A stretch of DNA of 13,272 bases, taken from an uncultured Geobacteraceae bacterium (lineage in GTDB: Bacteria; Desulfobacterota; Desulfuromonadia; Desulfuromonadales; Geopsychrobacteraceae). Of the stretch, positions 6,626 through 13,272 are shown one piece after another (the stretch's first letter is position 1; every line of letters starts with the position of its first letter). The stretch spans positions 1-13,272 of the forward strand of contig CALFFB010000057.1 of assembly GCA_937958075.1 (NCBI GenBank), in the 5' to 3' direction. The notes beneath the pieces are model-generated. The model did no database searches. It worked only from the letters and a program-made list of their open reading frames with translations, and was not told the origin of the DNA. Both the position numbers and the translations under genes were made by a program.

Positions 6626-6649
6626 GTCTTTCCTCCGTTACGGCAGCGA

Positions 6650-6919
6650 TCAGTCAAAGTGCGATGCCGTATAGGGCAGCAAGGCAATCTGACGCGCATT
6701 CTTGATGGCCTCAGCGATTTGCCGCTGATGGGCGGCGCAGGTACCGGAAATCCGGCGTGGCACGATCTTGCCGCGCTCCGACAGGTAATAACGCAGATTG
6801 TCGACGTCTTTGTAATCGATTTTCTGGGACTTGTCAGCGCAGTACCGACAGATCTTCCGACGGCCAAAACGGCGGCGGGGTGCTGCGGAAGCAGGGCGCC
6901 CGGGATTGTCATAAGCCAT
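6650..6919 (-). CDS. rpsR: 30S ribosomal protein S18 (bS18), zinc-binding form
   Basis: The 89-residue protein contains the conserved S18 core (YKDVDNLRYYLSERGKI, 36-52) and the basic C-terminal helix (HQRQIAEAIKNARQIALLPY). It is the cysteine-containing form: C24-x2-C27 with C61 and H64 can make a zinc site, which some bacteria lose in zinc-independent paralogues. S18 pairs with S6 on the 30S platform. AAGGAG precedes the ATG. It lies 39 bp after rpsF and 24 bp before rplI in one operon. Confidence 0.96.
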   Translation of the reverse strand: MAYDNPGRPASAAPRRRFGRRKICRYCADKSQKIDYKDVDNLRYYLSERGKIVPRRISGTCAAHQRQIAEAIKNARQIALLPYTASHFD

Positions 6920-6958
6920 ATATCATTCTCCTTCGATTATCTTGAAAACTGGTTAGTG

Positions 6959-7327
6959 TTATTCTTCTTCGTCGTCGTAATCGTCTGCGCCGGAATCACG
7001 ACGGGTTGTCGCCGCCACCGGCTCTTCCTCGTCGAGGGTCACCTGGTCAAGGCGCACGGTCAGAAAACGCAGAATCTGCTCATCCAGACGCAGACGGCGC
7101 TCATATTCCGCTACCACTTCCGGTCCGGCACTGAACACCACCTGAATATAGTTGCCGCGAGCTACCTTCTGAATGGGATAGGCGAGCTTTTTCACACCCC
7201 AGTTGTCGATCTTGAGAATCTCCGCCTGCTGATCACTCAGAATCTTCTCAAATTTGTCCATAACCGCTGTCAGCTCATCGCCGACAATATCCGGATGGAC
7301 GATGTACAGTGACTCGTAGTTTCTCAT
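6959..7327 (-). CDS. rpsF: 30S ribosomal protein S6 (bS6)
   Basis: The 122-residue protein begins with the S6 signature MRNYESLYIVHPD and keeps the WGVKKLAYPIQK strand (43-54). It has an acidic C-terminal tail (DDYDDEEE), a known variable feature of S6. It forms the S6:S18 heterodimer on the 30S platform. AAAGGAG (7338-7344) lies 10 nt before the ATG. It is the first gene of the operon, behind a leader of about 95 nt with strong secondary structure. Confidence 0.97.
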   Translation of the reverse strand: MRNYESLYIVHPDIVGDELTAVMDKFEKILSDQQAEILKIDNWGVKKLAYPIQKVARGNYIQVVFSAGPEVVAEYERRLRLDEQILRFLTVRLDQVTLDEEEPVAATTRRDSGADDYDDEEE

Positions 7328-7422
7328 TGAACACGAACTCCTTTCGGATTAACAGCCCCGCCAGCGCCTGGAAGCAGCTGCGGAGCAAGGATAGCGCCGG
7401 CACTCCCCATGAGTCCGGCGAA
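7328..7422 (-). promoter_or_regulatory. Structured rpsF leader, possible S6:S18 autoregulatory site
   Basis: If transcription starts near 7422, the rpsF leader is about 95 nt. It carries a strong hairpin (7395-7405 with 7411-7420; 10 bp with one bulged C, 5-nt loop) and a second fold nearer the gene with CCAG-GCG-CTGG inside a CAGC/GCTG stem. CCG occurs just upstream of the ribosome-binding site. In many bacteria the S6:S18 complex represses its own mRNA by binding a leader structure with a CCG motif. I cannot align this leader to that consensus by eye, so the regulatory assignment is tentative. Confidence 0.35.
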
Positions 7423-7428
7423 CTTGCT

Positions 7429-7458
7429 TAGATAACACACCCCGGGCTTCGATATCAA
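7429..7458 (-). promoter_or_regulatory. Candidate promoter of the rpsF operon
   Basis: On the minus strand TTGATA (7453-7458, five of six -35 bases) is followed after 18 bp by TATCTA (7429-7434), a weak hexamer with an upstream TG at the extended -10 position. It lies between the ychF stop and rpsF, and no ychF terminator with a T tract is visible, so read-through from ychF may add to expression. A 6-bp hairpin (7444-7449 with 7457-7462) overlaps the -35 box. Confidence 0.4.
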
Positions 7459-7484
7459 GCCCTTTCACCAACAATGGAGCACGT

Positions 7485-8579
7485 CTAGACATTGAAACGA
7501 AAGTGCATCACATCCCCGTCAGCAACCCGATATCCCTTCCCTTCCAGACGCAGCAGCCCCTTCTCCTTGGCTCCGGCCTCGCCACCGGCCGCTACGTAAT
7601 CAGCATAGGCGGTGACTTCTGCGCGAATGAAGCCCTTTTCAAAGTCGCTGTGGATCACTCCGGCGGCCTGAGGTGCCGTGGCCCCGGCGGGAACGGTCCA
7701 GGCCCGTACTTCTTTGGGGCCGGCGGTAAAGTAGGTGATCAGCCCCAGCAGGCGATAGCCCGCATGAATCATGCGATCCAGCCCGGAACTGTCAAGGCCC
7801 AGCTCCTGCAGGAATTCAGCCTTCTCCTGGGCGTCCAGCTCCGCTATTTCCGCTTCGATCTTGCCGCACAGGGTCAGCATCTCCGCTCCCTCGGCTTCCG
7901 CGTGAGAGCGGACTCTGGCGACAAAAGGATGCTCTCCTGTCAGGTCATCCTCGGCGACATTGGCCACGTAAAGCACCGGCTTGATGGTAATCAGGTGCAG
8001 CTCGGCAATCAGCTGTCCTTCTTCGACGCTGAGCTCGACAGCGCGGGCCGGCAACCCCTGATTCAGAGCCTCGGCAATCCGTTCCAGGACAGCAACTTCC
8101 GCCTGCAGTTTCTTGTCGCCGCTTTTTGCCTGCTTGCGGCTGCGGTTGATACGTTTTTCCACCGTGTCCAGATCCGCCAGATTCAACTCGGTCTGGATCA
8201 CCTCGATGTCACGCAGGGGGTCAACGCTGCCGTCAACGTGAACCACATTGTCATCTTCAAAACAGCGGACGATGTGGGCGATGGCATCAACCTGACGGAT
8301 ATGACCAAGGAACTGATTGCCCAGCCCCTCACCCCGGCTGGCCCCCTTGACCAGCCCGGCGATATCGACAAACTCCATCACCGTCGGCACGATTTCCTTC
8401 GGCTTGACCAGCGCGGCAAGAGTCTGCAAACGGTCATCAGGCACCGCGACCATGCCGACATTGGGCTCGATGGTACAGAAAGGATAATTGGCCGACTCCG
8501 CTCCGGCGGCGGTGATGGCATTGAATATTGTTGATTTGCCGACATTGGGCAGGCCGACAATCCCGCACTTGAAACCCAT
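7485..8579 (-). CDS. ychF: Redox-regulated ribosome-associated ATPase YchF (Obg family, OLA1-like)
   Basis: From the ATG at 8579 the protein has 364 residues, the normal YchF length, and begins MGFKCGIVGLPNVGKST, with Walker A at 9-17. The switch region VDIAGLVKGASRGEGLGN (71-88) and the NVAEDD motif in place of a GTPase NKxD are typical; YchF prefers ATP to GTP. A helical insert follows the G domain. The C-terminal TGS domain contains AWTVPAGATAPQAAG and ends VMHFRFNV. AAGGGA (8586-8591) lies 6 nt before this ATG. An in-frame extension to 8690 would run through the hppA terminator and into hppA, so I reject it. YchF binds ribosomes and affects translation and the oxidative stress response. 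Confidence 0.96.
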   Translation of the reverse strand: MGFKCGIVGLPNVGKSTIFNAITAAGAESANYPFCTIEPNVGMVAVPDDRLQTLAALVKPKEIVPTVMEFVDIAGLVKGASRGEGLGNQFLGHIRQVDAIAHIVRCFEDDNVVHVDGSVDPLRDIEVIQTELNLADLDTVEKRINRSRKQAKSGDKKLQAEVAVLERIAEALNQGLPARAVELSVEEGQLIAELHLITIKPVLYVANVAEDDLTGEHPFVARVRSHAEAEGAEMLTLCGKIEAEIAELDAQEKAEFLQELGLDSSGLDRMIHAGYRLLGLITYFTAGPKEVRAWTVPAGATAPQAAGVIHSDFEKGFIRAEVTAYADYVAAGGEAGAKEKGLLRLEGKGYRVADGDVMHFRFNV

Positions 8580-8591
8580 AATGTATCCCTT

Positions 8592-8628
8592 AAAAAAGGA
8601 TAGCCGAAGCGTTATGCTTCGGCTATCC
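8592..8628 (-). terminator. Strong terminator after hppA, touching the ychF ribosome-binding site
   Basis: A perfect 13-bp stem (8598-8610 with 8616-8628, GGATAGCCGAAGC) with a 5-nt loop is followed on the minus strand by six T residues (8597-8592) and then directly by the ychF ribosome-binding site. It ends the prs-rplY-pth-hppA unit. Confidence 0.88.
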
Positions 8629-8655
8629 GGAGTTTCCTGATTGACCGATAACTGA

Positions 8656-10671
8656 TCAGATGAGCAGCGGCGCAATGACCAGCGAAACAACGCTCATCAG
8701 CTTGATCAGGATGTTCATGGACGGGCCGGAGGTGTCCTTCAGCGGATCACCGACGGTGTCGCCGATAACGGCAGCGGCGTGCGCTTCGCCCCCTTTGCCT
8801 TCCCCTTCAAGCTGTCCACTTTCAATGTATTTTTTGGCGTTATCCCAGGCACCGCCACCGTTGGACATGAACAGCGCCAACAACACCCCGGACAGGGTCG
8901 CGCCGGCGAGCATGCCGCCGAGGGACTCCTTGCCAAGAATGAAACCGACCAGAACCGGCGCGGCCACCGCCACGACACCGGGCAGAATCATTTCCTTCAA
9001 GGCTGCCTGAGCGGAGATGTCGATACATTTCTGGGAATCGGGCTTGGCCCCTTCCTTGCCTTCGAGCAGGCCGGGGATTTCCCGGAACTGACGACGGATC
9101 TCATCGACCATGGCGCCGGCGGCACGGCCGACACTGGTCATGGTCAGAGCACCGATAAGGAAAGGCAGAGAGCCGCCGATCAGCAGACCGATGACCACCT
9201 GGGGATCAATCAGGTTGATACTTTCCAGCCCGACCGTGGTGGCATAGGCGGAAAACAGGGCAAGGGCCGTCAGCGCGGCGGAACCAATGGCAAAGCCTTT
9301 GCCGATGGCGGCTGTGGTGTTGCCGATAGCGTCAAGTCCATCGGTGATTTTACGCACATCGGGACCAAGACCAGCCATCTCCGAGATGCCGCCGGCATTG
9401 TCGGCAATGGGGCCGTAGGCATCAACGGTCATGGTGACCCCGACCGTTGCCAGCATACCGACAGCGGCAATACCGATACCATAGAGGCCGGCAAAGGCGT
9501 TGGCGACAAAGATCGCAAAAGCAATTATCAGCACCGGCACCACAGCGGACTCCAGTCCGACAGCCAGACCGTGAATGATGTTGGTCGCCGGACCGGTTTT
9601 ACAGGCGTTGGCAATCCGTTTCACCGGGCCGTGAGCCGTGTAGTATTCGGTGATCTGGCCGATGGCGATACCCGCCAGGGTCCCGATGACAATGGCCCAG
9701 AAGATGCCGTTGTTCAGGCCGGCGGCCATGATGTAGATAAAGGCTGCTATCAGAAAACCGCCTGCGGCAACAAAGGTTGTGTAGTGAAGGGCCTTGGCCG
9801 GATCCATGGACTTAAGATAGCGCATGGAAAAGATACCGACGATGGAGAAAACCAGGCCGATCATCGCCAGGGCCAAGGGAAGCAGCATGGCTGCCGCCTG
9901 AACATTGGCACCGTTGCCGAGCTTGGCCAGCAGATCGGGTCCGGCGGCGGCGGCAATGGCCATGGTGGCGATGATGGAGCCGACATAGGACTCAAAGATA
10001 TCAGCACCCATACCGGCGGTGTCACCGACACAGTCACCGACGTTATCGGCGATAACCCCGGGGTTACGGGGATCATCTTCCGGAATACCGGCTTCGACCT
10101 TGCCGACCAGGTCGGACCCGACATCGGCGGCCTTGGTGTAGATTCCGCCACCTACCCGGGCAAACAGGGCGATGGATGATGCGCCCATGGCGAAACCGCT
10201 GATGTTTTTGGCGCTTTCCGCGTCACCACCGTAGAAAATAAAGGCGATACCCACGCCGACCAGGCCCAGGGAGGCGACAGCCAGCCCCATGACCGCACCG
10301 CCGTTGAAAGACACCTCAAGGGCGCGGGCCTGACCGTGAGCGCGAGCAGCCTCGGAGGTTCTGACATTGGCGCGGGTCGCGGCCTTCATGCCGATAAAAC
10401 CGCAGATCATGGAACAGGCAGCCCCGCCGACAAAGGCGAGAGCACTGTGAATGCTCATAGCGATGGCGATGAGGATGAACACAACCGCGATGAAGATCGC
10501 CAGAGCACGATACTCACGGTTTAAAAACGCCATGGCGCCTTTGTGAATCTCTTCAGAAATGTCACGCATCTTGTCATTGCCGACGGGCTGCGCTTTCACA
10601 TTATTGTAAAGCACCAGCGCGACCACAAAACCGATCACCCCTAGGACAGGAGCCCACACATACAGTTGCAT
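8656..10671 (-). CDS. hppA: Membrane-bound ion-translocating pyrophosphatase, K+-dependent type
   Basis: The 671-residue integral membrane protein has about 16 hydrophobic segments, as expected. It couples PPi hydrolysis to H+ or Na+ export. PPi/Mg2+ site motifs are present: DVGSDLVGKVE (183-193), DDPRNPGVIADNVGD (199-213), DNAGGISEM (424-432), and near the C terminus GDTVGDPLKDTSGPS (637-651). GNTTAA (450-455) has Ala at 454, where K+-independent enzymes have Lys, so it should need K+. Glu227 in FESY matches the glutamate linked to Na+ pumping in the Thermotoga enzyme; Na+ or dual transport is possible but not proven. An AGAGG site precedes the ATG. It starts 37 bp after pth with no terminator between, so it is probably expressed with prs, rplY and pth. 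PRPP use by phosphoribosyltransferases releases PPi, which may explain the link with prs. Confidence 0.95.
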   Translation of the reverse strand: MQLYVWAPVLGVIGFVVALVLYNNVKAQPVGNDKMRDISEEIHKGAMAFLNREYRALAIFIAVVFILIAIAMSIHSALAFVGGAACSMICGFIGMKAATRANVRTSEAARAHGQARALEVSFNGGAVMGLAVASLGLVGVGIAFIFYGGDAESAKNISGFAMGASSIALFARVGGGIYTKAADVGSDLVGKVEAGIPEDDPRNPGVIADNVGDCVGDTAGMGADIFESYVGSIIATMAIAAAAGPDLLAKLGNGANVQAAAMLLPLALAMIGLVFSIVGIFSMRYLKSMDPAKALHYTTFVAAGGFLIAAFIYIMAAGLNNGIFWAIVIGTLAGIAIGQITEYYTAHGPVKRIANACKTGPATNIIHGLAVGLESAVVPVLIIAFAIFVANAFAGLYGIGIAAVGMLATVGVTMTVDAYGPIADNAGGISEMAGLGPDVRKITDGLDAIGNTTAAIGKGFAIGSAALTALALFSAYATTVGLESINLIDPQVVIGLLIGGSLPFLIGALTMTSVGRAAGAMVDEIRRQFREIPGLLEGKEGAKPDSQKCIDISAQAALKEMILPGVVAVAAPVLVGFILGKESLGGMLAGATLSGVLLALFMSNGGGAWDNAKKYIESGQLEGEGKGGEAHAAAVIGDTVGDPLKDTSGPSMNILIKLMSVVSLVIAPLLI

Positions 10672-10708
10672 TCGTTTCGCCTCTTTCGTGATTAGAGTTT
10701 ACAGATGT

Positions 10709-11278
10709 TCAATCGAGACTGTAGCCGTTGAAATCATTCATCGCACTGACAGCCCCTCGACCTATAACCGTTTCCGCCGCAGCCGCTGCGGCGTCTATCA
10801 ACTGTGCCAACCTGACCTGCTCTTCCGAAGAAAAGCGGCCCAGAACATAAGGGGTCACATCCCCATGCTGTGGCCTGCCGATGCCCACCCGAAGTCGAAC
10901 AAAATCGCGGCGTCCGAGGCGGTCGATAATGCTGCGGATACCGTTGTGGCCTCCGTGGCCCCCTTCCGGACTGACCTTCAGGCGCCCGAAGGGCAGGTCC
11001 AGATCGTCGTAGACAACCAGAACATCGGCGGGCTCGCACTTCAGGGCTGCACTCACTGCCTGAACGCAATCGCCACTCCGGTTCATGAAGGTCTGGGGCA
11101 GAACAATGGTCGTCTGTTCTGAAGCAACCGTGCCGACGCCGTAGAGCCCCGCGTAGCCTTTTTTCTTGAGGGCAATCCCCTCCCGTTCAGCCACTCTGCG
11201 GGCAACCATAAAGCCGATATTGTGCCGGGTTGCCGCGTATTCTGTTCCGGGATTACCTAATCCGACAAGTAACTTCAC
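10709..11278 (-). CDS. pth: Peptidyl-tRNA hydrolase
   Basis: The 189-residue protein is a full-length Pth1 and opens with MKLLVGLGNPG. It cleaves peptidyl-tRNAs released by stalled ribosomes. The key residues of the E. coli enzyme can be placed: N9, catalytic H19 (TRHNIGF), N66 (FMNRSG), D91 (VVYDDLDLP) and N112 in GGHGGHNGIRS (106-116). The start codon is GTG with only a weak upstream ribosome-binding site, so translation may be modest or coupled to rplY, whose stop is 37 bp upstream. The rplY-pth pairing is a very common bacterial arrangement. Confidence 0.97.
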   Translation of the reverse strand: MKLLVGLGNPGTEYAATRHNIGFMVARRVAEREGIALKKKGYAGLYGVGTVASEQTTIVLPQTFMNRSGDCVQAVSAALKCEPADVLVVYDDLDLPFGRLKVSPEGGHGGHNGIRSIIDRLGRRDFVRLRVGIGRPQHGDVTPYVLGRFSSEEQVRLAQLIDAAAAAAETVIGRGAVSAMNDFNGYSLD

Positions 11279-11315
11279 TGCACCAGTTCAATCTTTAAAG
11301 CAACAGAACGACGGC

Positions 11316-11921
11316 TCAATCCTCGGCGGATTCTTCTTCCTCGGTCTCGGCCGCTTCTTCTTCCGCGCTATGGCCGACAACGGTGACTACCGTGAAATTA
11401 ACGTCATAAACAAAGGCGACGCCGGCGGGAGCAACCACGTCCTGAATGTGGACGGTATCGCCGATTTCCAGGGCCTTGACATCGATATCGATGGACTGGG
11501 GCACCTCTGTCGGCAGACAGACAACTTCCAGTTCCTTCCGGATCAACTGCAGGGAACCACCCATCTTTTCCCCGGCCGACTTACCGATGACATTGACCGG
11601 CACCATGAAGTACCCTTTTTGTTTCAGATCGATGGCATGGAAATCCGCGCACAGCATGTCCCGACGGATCGGATGAATGGACGCATCCTTGAGAACGACA
11701 ACCCGGTTATCCAGTCCGGCGCCCTTCAGCGTGATCAAAGTGTTCCAGCCGGCTTCCCCGGAAATGGCCTGATACAAAGCCTTCGGCTCCACGGACACCA
11801 TGGTGGTCTCCATCTCTTTGCCGTAGACAACGGCAGGAACCTTCCCTGCGCTTCTCAACCGACGGGCGACGCCTTTGCCGCTCTCATTGCGTGCTTCTAC
11901 TTCCAACATGACTTGAGCCAT
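11316..11921 (-). CDS. rplY: 50S ribosomal protein L25, long CTC/TL5 form (bL25)
   Basis: The 201-residue protein has the N-terminal 5S-rRNA-binding L25 domain (about 1-92; NESGKGVARRLRSAGKVPAV at 13-32 is the typical opening) and the C-terminal TL5/CTC beta domain (about 93-185). It ends in an acidic tail (EEEAAETEEEESAED). The long form is usual in delta-proteobacteria and Thermus, whereas E. coli has only the first domain. A GGAGG lies shortly before the ATG. It follows prs by 59 bp without a terminator, so co-transcription is likely. Confidence 0.95.
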   Translation of the reverse strand: MAQVMLEVEARNESGKGVARRLRSAGKVPAVVYGKEMETTMVSVEPKALYQAISGEAGWNTLITLKGAGLDNRVVVLKDASIHPIRRDMLCADFHAIDLKQKGYFMVPVNVIGKSAGEKMGGSLQLIRKELEVVCLPTEVPQSIDIDVKALEIGDTVHIQDVVAPAGVAFVYDVNFTVVTVVGHSAEEEAAETEEEESAED

Positions 11922-11980
11922 TTCTATCCTGCCTCCATATAAAAATTTGGGTACGTTAAGGCACCACCTGAAAAACTGGG

Positions 11981-12919
11981 TTAAACAAACAAGGAGCTGA
12001 CCGATTCCGCATTATGAATACGGCGGATCGCTTCGGCCAGCAGATAGCTGACAGACAGGCCGACCAGCTGGTCGCACTGCTCCATTTTTGCGGCAATGGG
12101 TATAGTGTCCGTCACATAAACTTTTTTCAGCGGGCTCTGGGCTATCCGCTCCATGGCCGGGCCCGAGAGAACCGCATGGGTTGCGCAGGCATAGACCTCA
12201 ACGGCGCCCTTTTCCTGCAGCGCTGTCGCTGCGGTGCAGAGGGTGCCGGCGGTATCAATCATGTCATCGACAATAACGCAGGTCTTGTCCTTAACGTCAC
12301 CGATAATATGCATGACCTCCGACACATTGGGACCGCTGCGCCGCTTGTCGATAATCGCCAGCCCGGCATCCAGACGCTTGGCAAAAGCCCTGGCGCGTTC
12401 GGTGCCCCCGGCGTCGGGAGAGACAATTACCAGATTGCTGAAATCCTGACGGCGAATCTCGTCAAGCATGACCGGTGCCGCATAGAGATGATCGACCGGA
12501 ATATCGAAAAACCCCTGGATCTGGCCGGCGTGCAGATCGATGGTCAACAACCGGTCGATGCCGGCCACCGCCAGCAGATCAGCGACCAGCTTGGCGGTAA
12601 TGGGTGCCCGCGGAATCACCTTGCGGTCCTGACGGGCATAACCGAAATAGGGAACCACGGCATTGATCCGCGCCGCCGAGGCCCGCTTGAGGGCGTCGAC
12701 CATGACCAGCAGTTCCATCAGATTGTTGTTGGATGGCTGACAGGTCGACTGAATAACATAGACATCGCGTCCGCGGACATTGTCCCCGATCTCGACCATA
12801 ATTTCACCATCGGAAAAGGTCTTGACCTTGGCATTGCCCAGATTGACCGACAGGTGTCGGCAGATGTCATGTGCCAGCGGCGGATTGGAGTTGCCTGCGA
12901 AAATCTTGATCATGCCCAC
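11981..12919 (-). CDS. prs: Ribose-phosphate pyrophosphokinase (PRPP synthetase)
   Basis: The enzyme makes PRPP from ribose 5-phosphate and ATP for purine, pyrimidine, histidine, tryptophan and NAD synthesis. The 312-residue sequence is class I and full length: YFGYARQDRK (91-100), DLHAGQIQGFFDIPVDHL (128-145), the SPDAGGTERA stretch (167-176) and the PRPP loop VIVDDMIDTAGT (215-226). The GTG at 12919 is chosen because AAGG lies about 10 nt upstream; the ATG at 12913, two codons in, is the more usual family start but is about 16 nt from that site. It is probably the first gene of prs-rplY-pth-hppA. I found no strong promoter in the gene-free stretch upstream. Confidence 0.97.
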   Translation of the reverse strand: MGMIKIFAGNSNPPLAHDICRHLSVNLGNAKVKTFSDGEIMVEIGDNVRGRDVYVIQSTCQPSNNNLMELLVMVDALKRASAARINAVVPYFGYARQDRKVIPRAPITAKLVADLLAVAGIDRLLTIDLHAGQIQGFFDIPVDHLYAAPVMLDEIRRQDFSNLVIVSPDAGGTERARAFAKRLDAGLAIIDKRRSGPNVSEVMHIIGDVKDKTCVIVDDMIDTAGTLCTAATALQEKGAVEVYACATHAVLSGPAMERIAQSPLKKVYVTDTIPIAAKMEQCDQLVGLSVSYLLAEAIRRIHNAESVSSLFV

Positions 12920-12967
12920 GTTGAAAAAACCTTTTCACGTTAATAACTGTTCAGCCGATTTCCAATC

Positions 12968-13073
12968 AGAGGATCAGGGCTTCCATGGCAAGGGCGACTG
13001 GCGCCATGGATGGCGACAGTCGAACGGCCAGGATGGCGAAAAGTGTCCCTTGAAATGGGAGTTCTGATCCTCT
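12968..13073 (+). repeat. Structured repeat, copy B (three-way junction)
   Basis: The outer stem pairs 12968-12994 with 13047-13073. Twenty-two of 27 positions are Watson-Crick, three more are G-T pairs, and two adjacent G/A mismatches form a 2x2 internal loop at the same place as in copy A. Inside are hairpin 1 (12996-13021, GACTG and CGCCA stems, loop TGGA) and hairpin 2 (13025-13038, loop GGA, bulged G at 13027). CAAGGGCG, CGGCCA, GGATGGCG and AAAGTGTCCCTTG are shared with copy A in the same order. It lies upstream of prs, in the orientation opposite to that gene. Confidence 0.75.
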
Positions 13074-13110
13074 ACTGAATAGATTAGATATTTTCACTAT
13101 TCAGCAACAA

Positions 13111-13128
13111 CTGGGGCGCCAGGATTCG
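13111..13128 (-). other. tRNA-Gln 3'-end look-alike (possible attachment-site remnant)
   Basis: On the minus strand CGAATCCTGGCGCCCCAG matches the T-arm and acceptor 3' half typical of tRNA-Gln genes, but nothing upstream makes the rest of a tRNA and no CCA follows. tRNA-Gln commonly lies upstream of prs in relatives. However, nine of the 18 bases also belong to the terminal inverted repeat of the adjacent palindromic element, so the match may be chance. Confidence 0.25.
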
Positions 13129-13246
13129 CCCACTACGTCGCCCGCATCACGCGGGCTCCTGCGTCGGCTCCCCTGCGCTCACTGTCGCGACCATCCCTGG
13201 TCGCTCTTCTGACATCAAGTCAGCGTTCGCTTCGCTTCGAATCCTG
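13120..13246. repeat. Hairpin-rich palindromic intergenic element (REP-like)
   Basis: A 9-bp terminal inverted repeat (CAGGATTCG at 13120-13128, CGAATCCTG at 13238-13246) encloses three perfect hairpins: 13140-13156 (GCCCGC, 5-nt loop), 13187-13204 (GCGACCA, loop TCCC, TGGTCGC) and 13209-13223 (CTGAC, 5-nt loop). No open reading frame fits. On the minus strand the middle hairpin has a GGGA loop closed by CCA/TGG, like the hairpins of copies A and B. It resembles a dispersed REP-type element; copy number in the genome is unknown. Confidence 0.55.
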
Positions 13247-13272
13247 AAACAACCTGTCTTGCTCTTATTTAA

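Larger units (their letters stand above)
12920..13272. other. Gene-free edge region carrying repeats
   Basis: No supported gene lies in these 353 bp. They contain structured repeat copy B (12968-13073), an 8-bp hairpin (13075-13082 with 13097-13104) without a T tract, a tRNA-Gln 3'-end look-alike (13111-13128) and a hairpin-rich palindromic element (13120-13246). A weak minus-strand promoter-like pair (TTGTTG, 18 bp, TAATCT) lies near 13080-13110 upstream of prs but is unconvincing. Nothing is recognisable in the last 26 bp. Confidence 0.7.

Noticed and set aside
7503..8534. 343-codon plus-strand reading frame opposite ychF
   Set aside because: It is antisense to a highly conserved gene and has no recognisable domain or ribosome-binding site.
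8580..8690. 37-residue N-terminal extension of ychF
   Set aside because: It would translate through the hppA terminator and the end of hppA. The ATG at 8579 has a good ribosome-binding site and gives the normal family length.
8779..10179. 466-codon plus-strand reading frame opposite hppA
   Set aside because: It is a low-complexity Gly/Asp/His-rich shadow of a conserved membrane protein on the other strand.
12014..12943. 309-codon plus-strand reading frame opposite prs
   Set aside because: It is a shadow of prs; no protein family is recognisable.
12780..13067. Plus-strand reading frame running from prs into repeat copy B
   Set aside because: It crosses antisense prs and a structured non-coding repeat and has no ribosome-binding site.
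13075..13104. CTGAATAG/CTATTCAG hairpin as a terminator
   Set aside because: The stem is 8 bp and A/T rich with no following T run on either strand; it is noted only as part of the gene-free edge.

Overview
The window looks like chromosome of an anaerobic Desulfuromonadales-type bacterium (Geobacter/Desulfuromonas/Pelobacter relatives). This rests on a class I hybrid cluster protein of the strict-anaerobe type, the prs-rplY-pth ... ychF-rpsF-rpsR-rplI gene order, a K+-dependent-type membrane pyrophosphatase, a PilZ protein, and evenly GC-rich coding sequence. No phage, transposase or CRISPR array is visible.

Left part (1-5333), nitrosative-stress and accessory module. hcp (minus) faces a three-gene plus-strand operon across a 259-bp divergent control region. 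The operon encodes a solute-binding-protein fold with no signal peptide, a HypB-like P-loop GTPase with two CxxC pairs, and an ABC ATPase. It has no permease. Both the binding protein and the ATPase begin with a DUF1858-like helical domain. The control region holds two TTGA-N6-TCAA palindromes of the FNR/CRP type (the superfamily that includes the hcp regulator HcpR). One sits exactly 22 bp from a -10 box facing the operon, the other exactly 22 bp from a weaker -10 box facing hcp. A 91-bp structured repeat and a small zinc-ribbon gene follow the operon.

Middle and right (5363-12919), all on the minus strand. Reading in the direction of transcription, prs, rplY, pth and hppA appear to form one unit, ended by a strong terminator that touches the ychF ribosome-binding site. 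ychF follows, then rpsF-rpsR-rplI with its own candidate promoter, a structured leader and a strong terminator. A zinc-ribbon/PilZ protein gene comes last. These are housekeeping functions (PRPP synthesis, ribosomal proteins, peptidyl-tRNA recycling, a ribosome-associated ATPase) plus a PPi-driven ion pump.

Right edge (12920-13272) has no gene. It holds a second copy of the structured repeat, whose long outer stem differs in sequence from the first copy but keeps its pairing, and a different hairpin-rich palindromic element that abuts a short tRNA-Gln 3'-end look-alike.

The most interesting unit is the hcp-linked, permease-less and apparently cytoplasmic binding-protein/GTPase/ABC-ATPase operon. 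My inference is that it handles a metal or cofactor, or repairs a cluster, under nitrosative stress.
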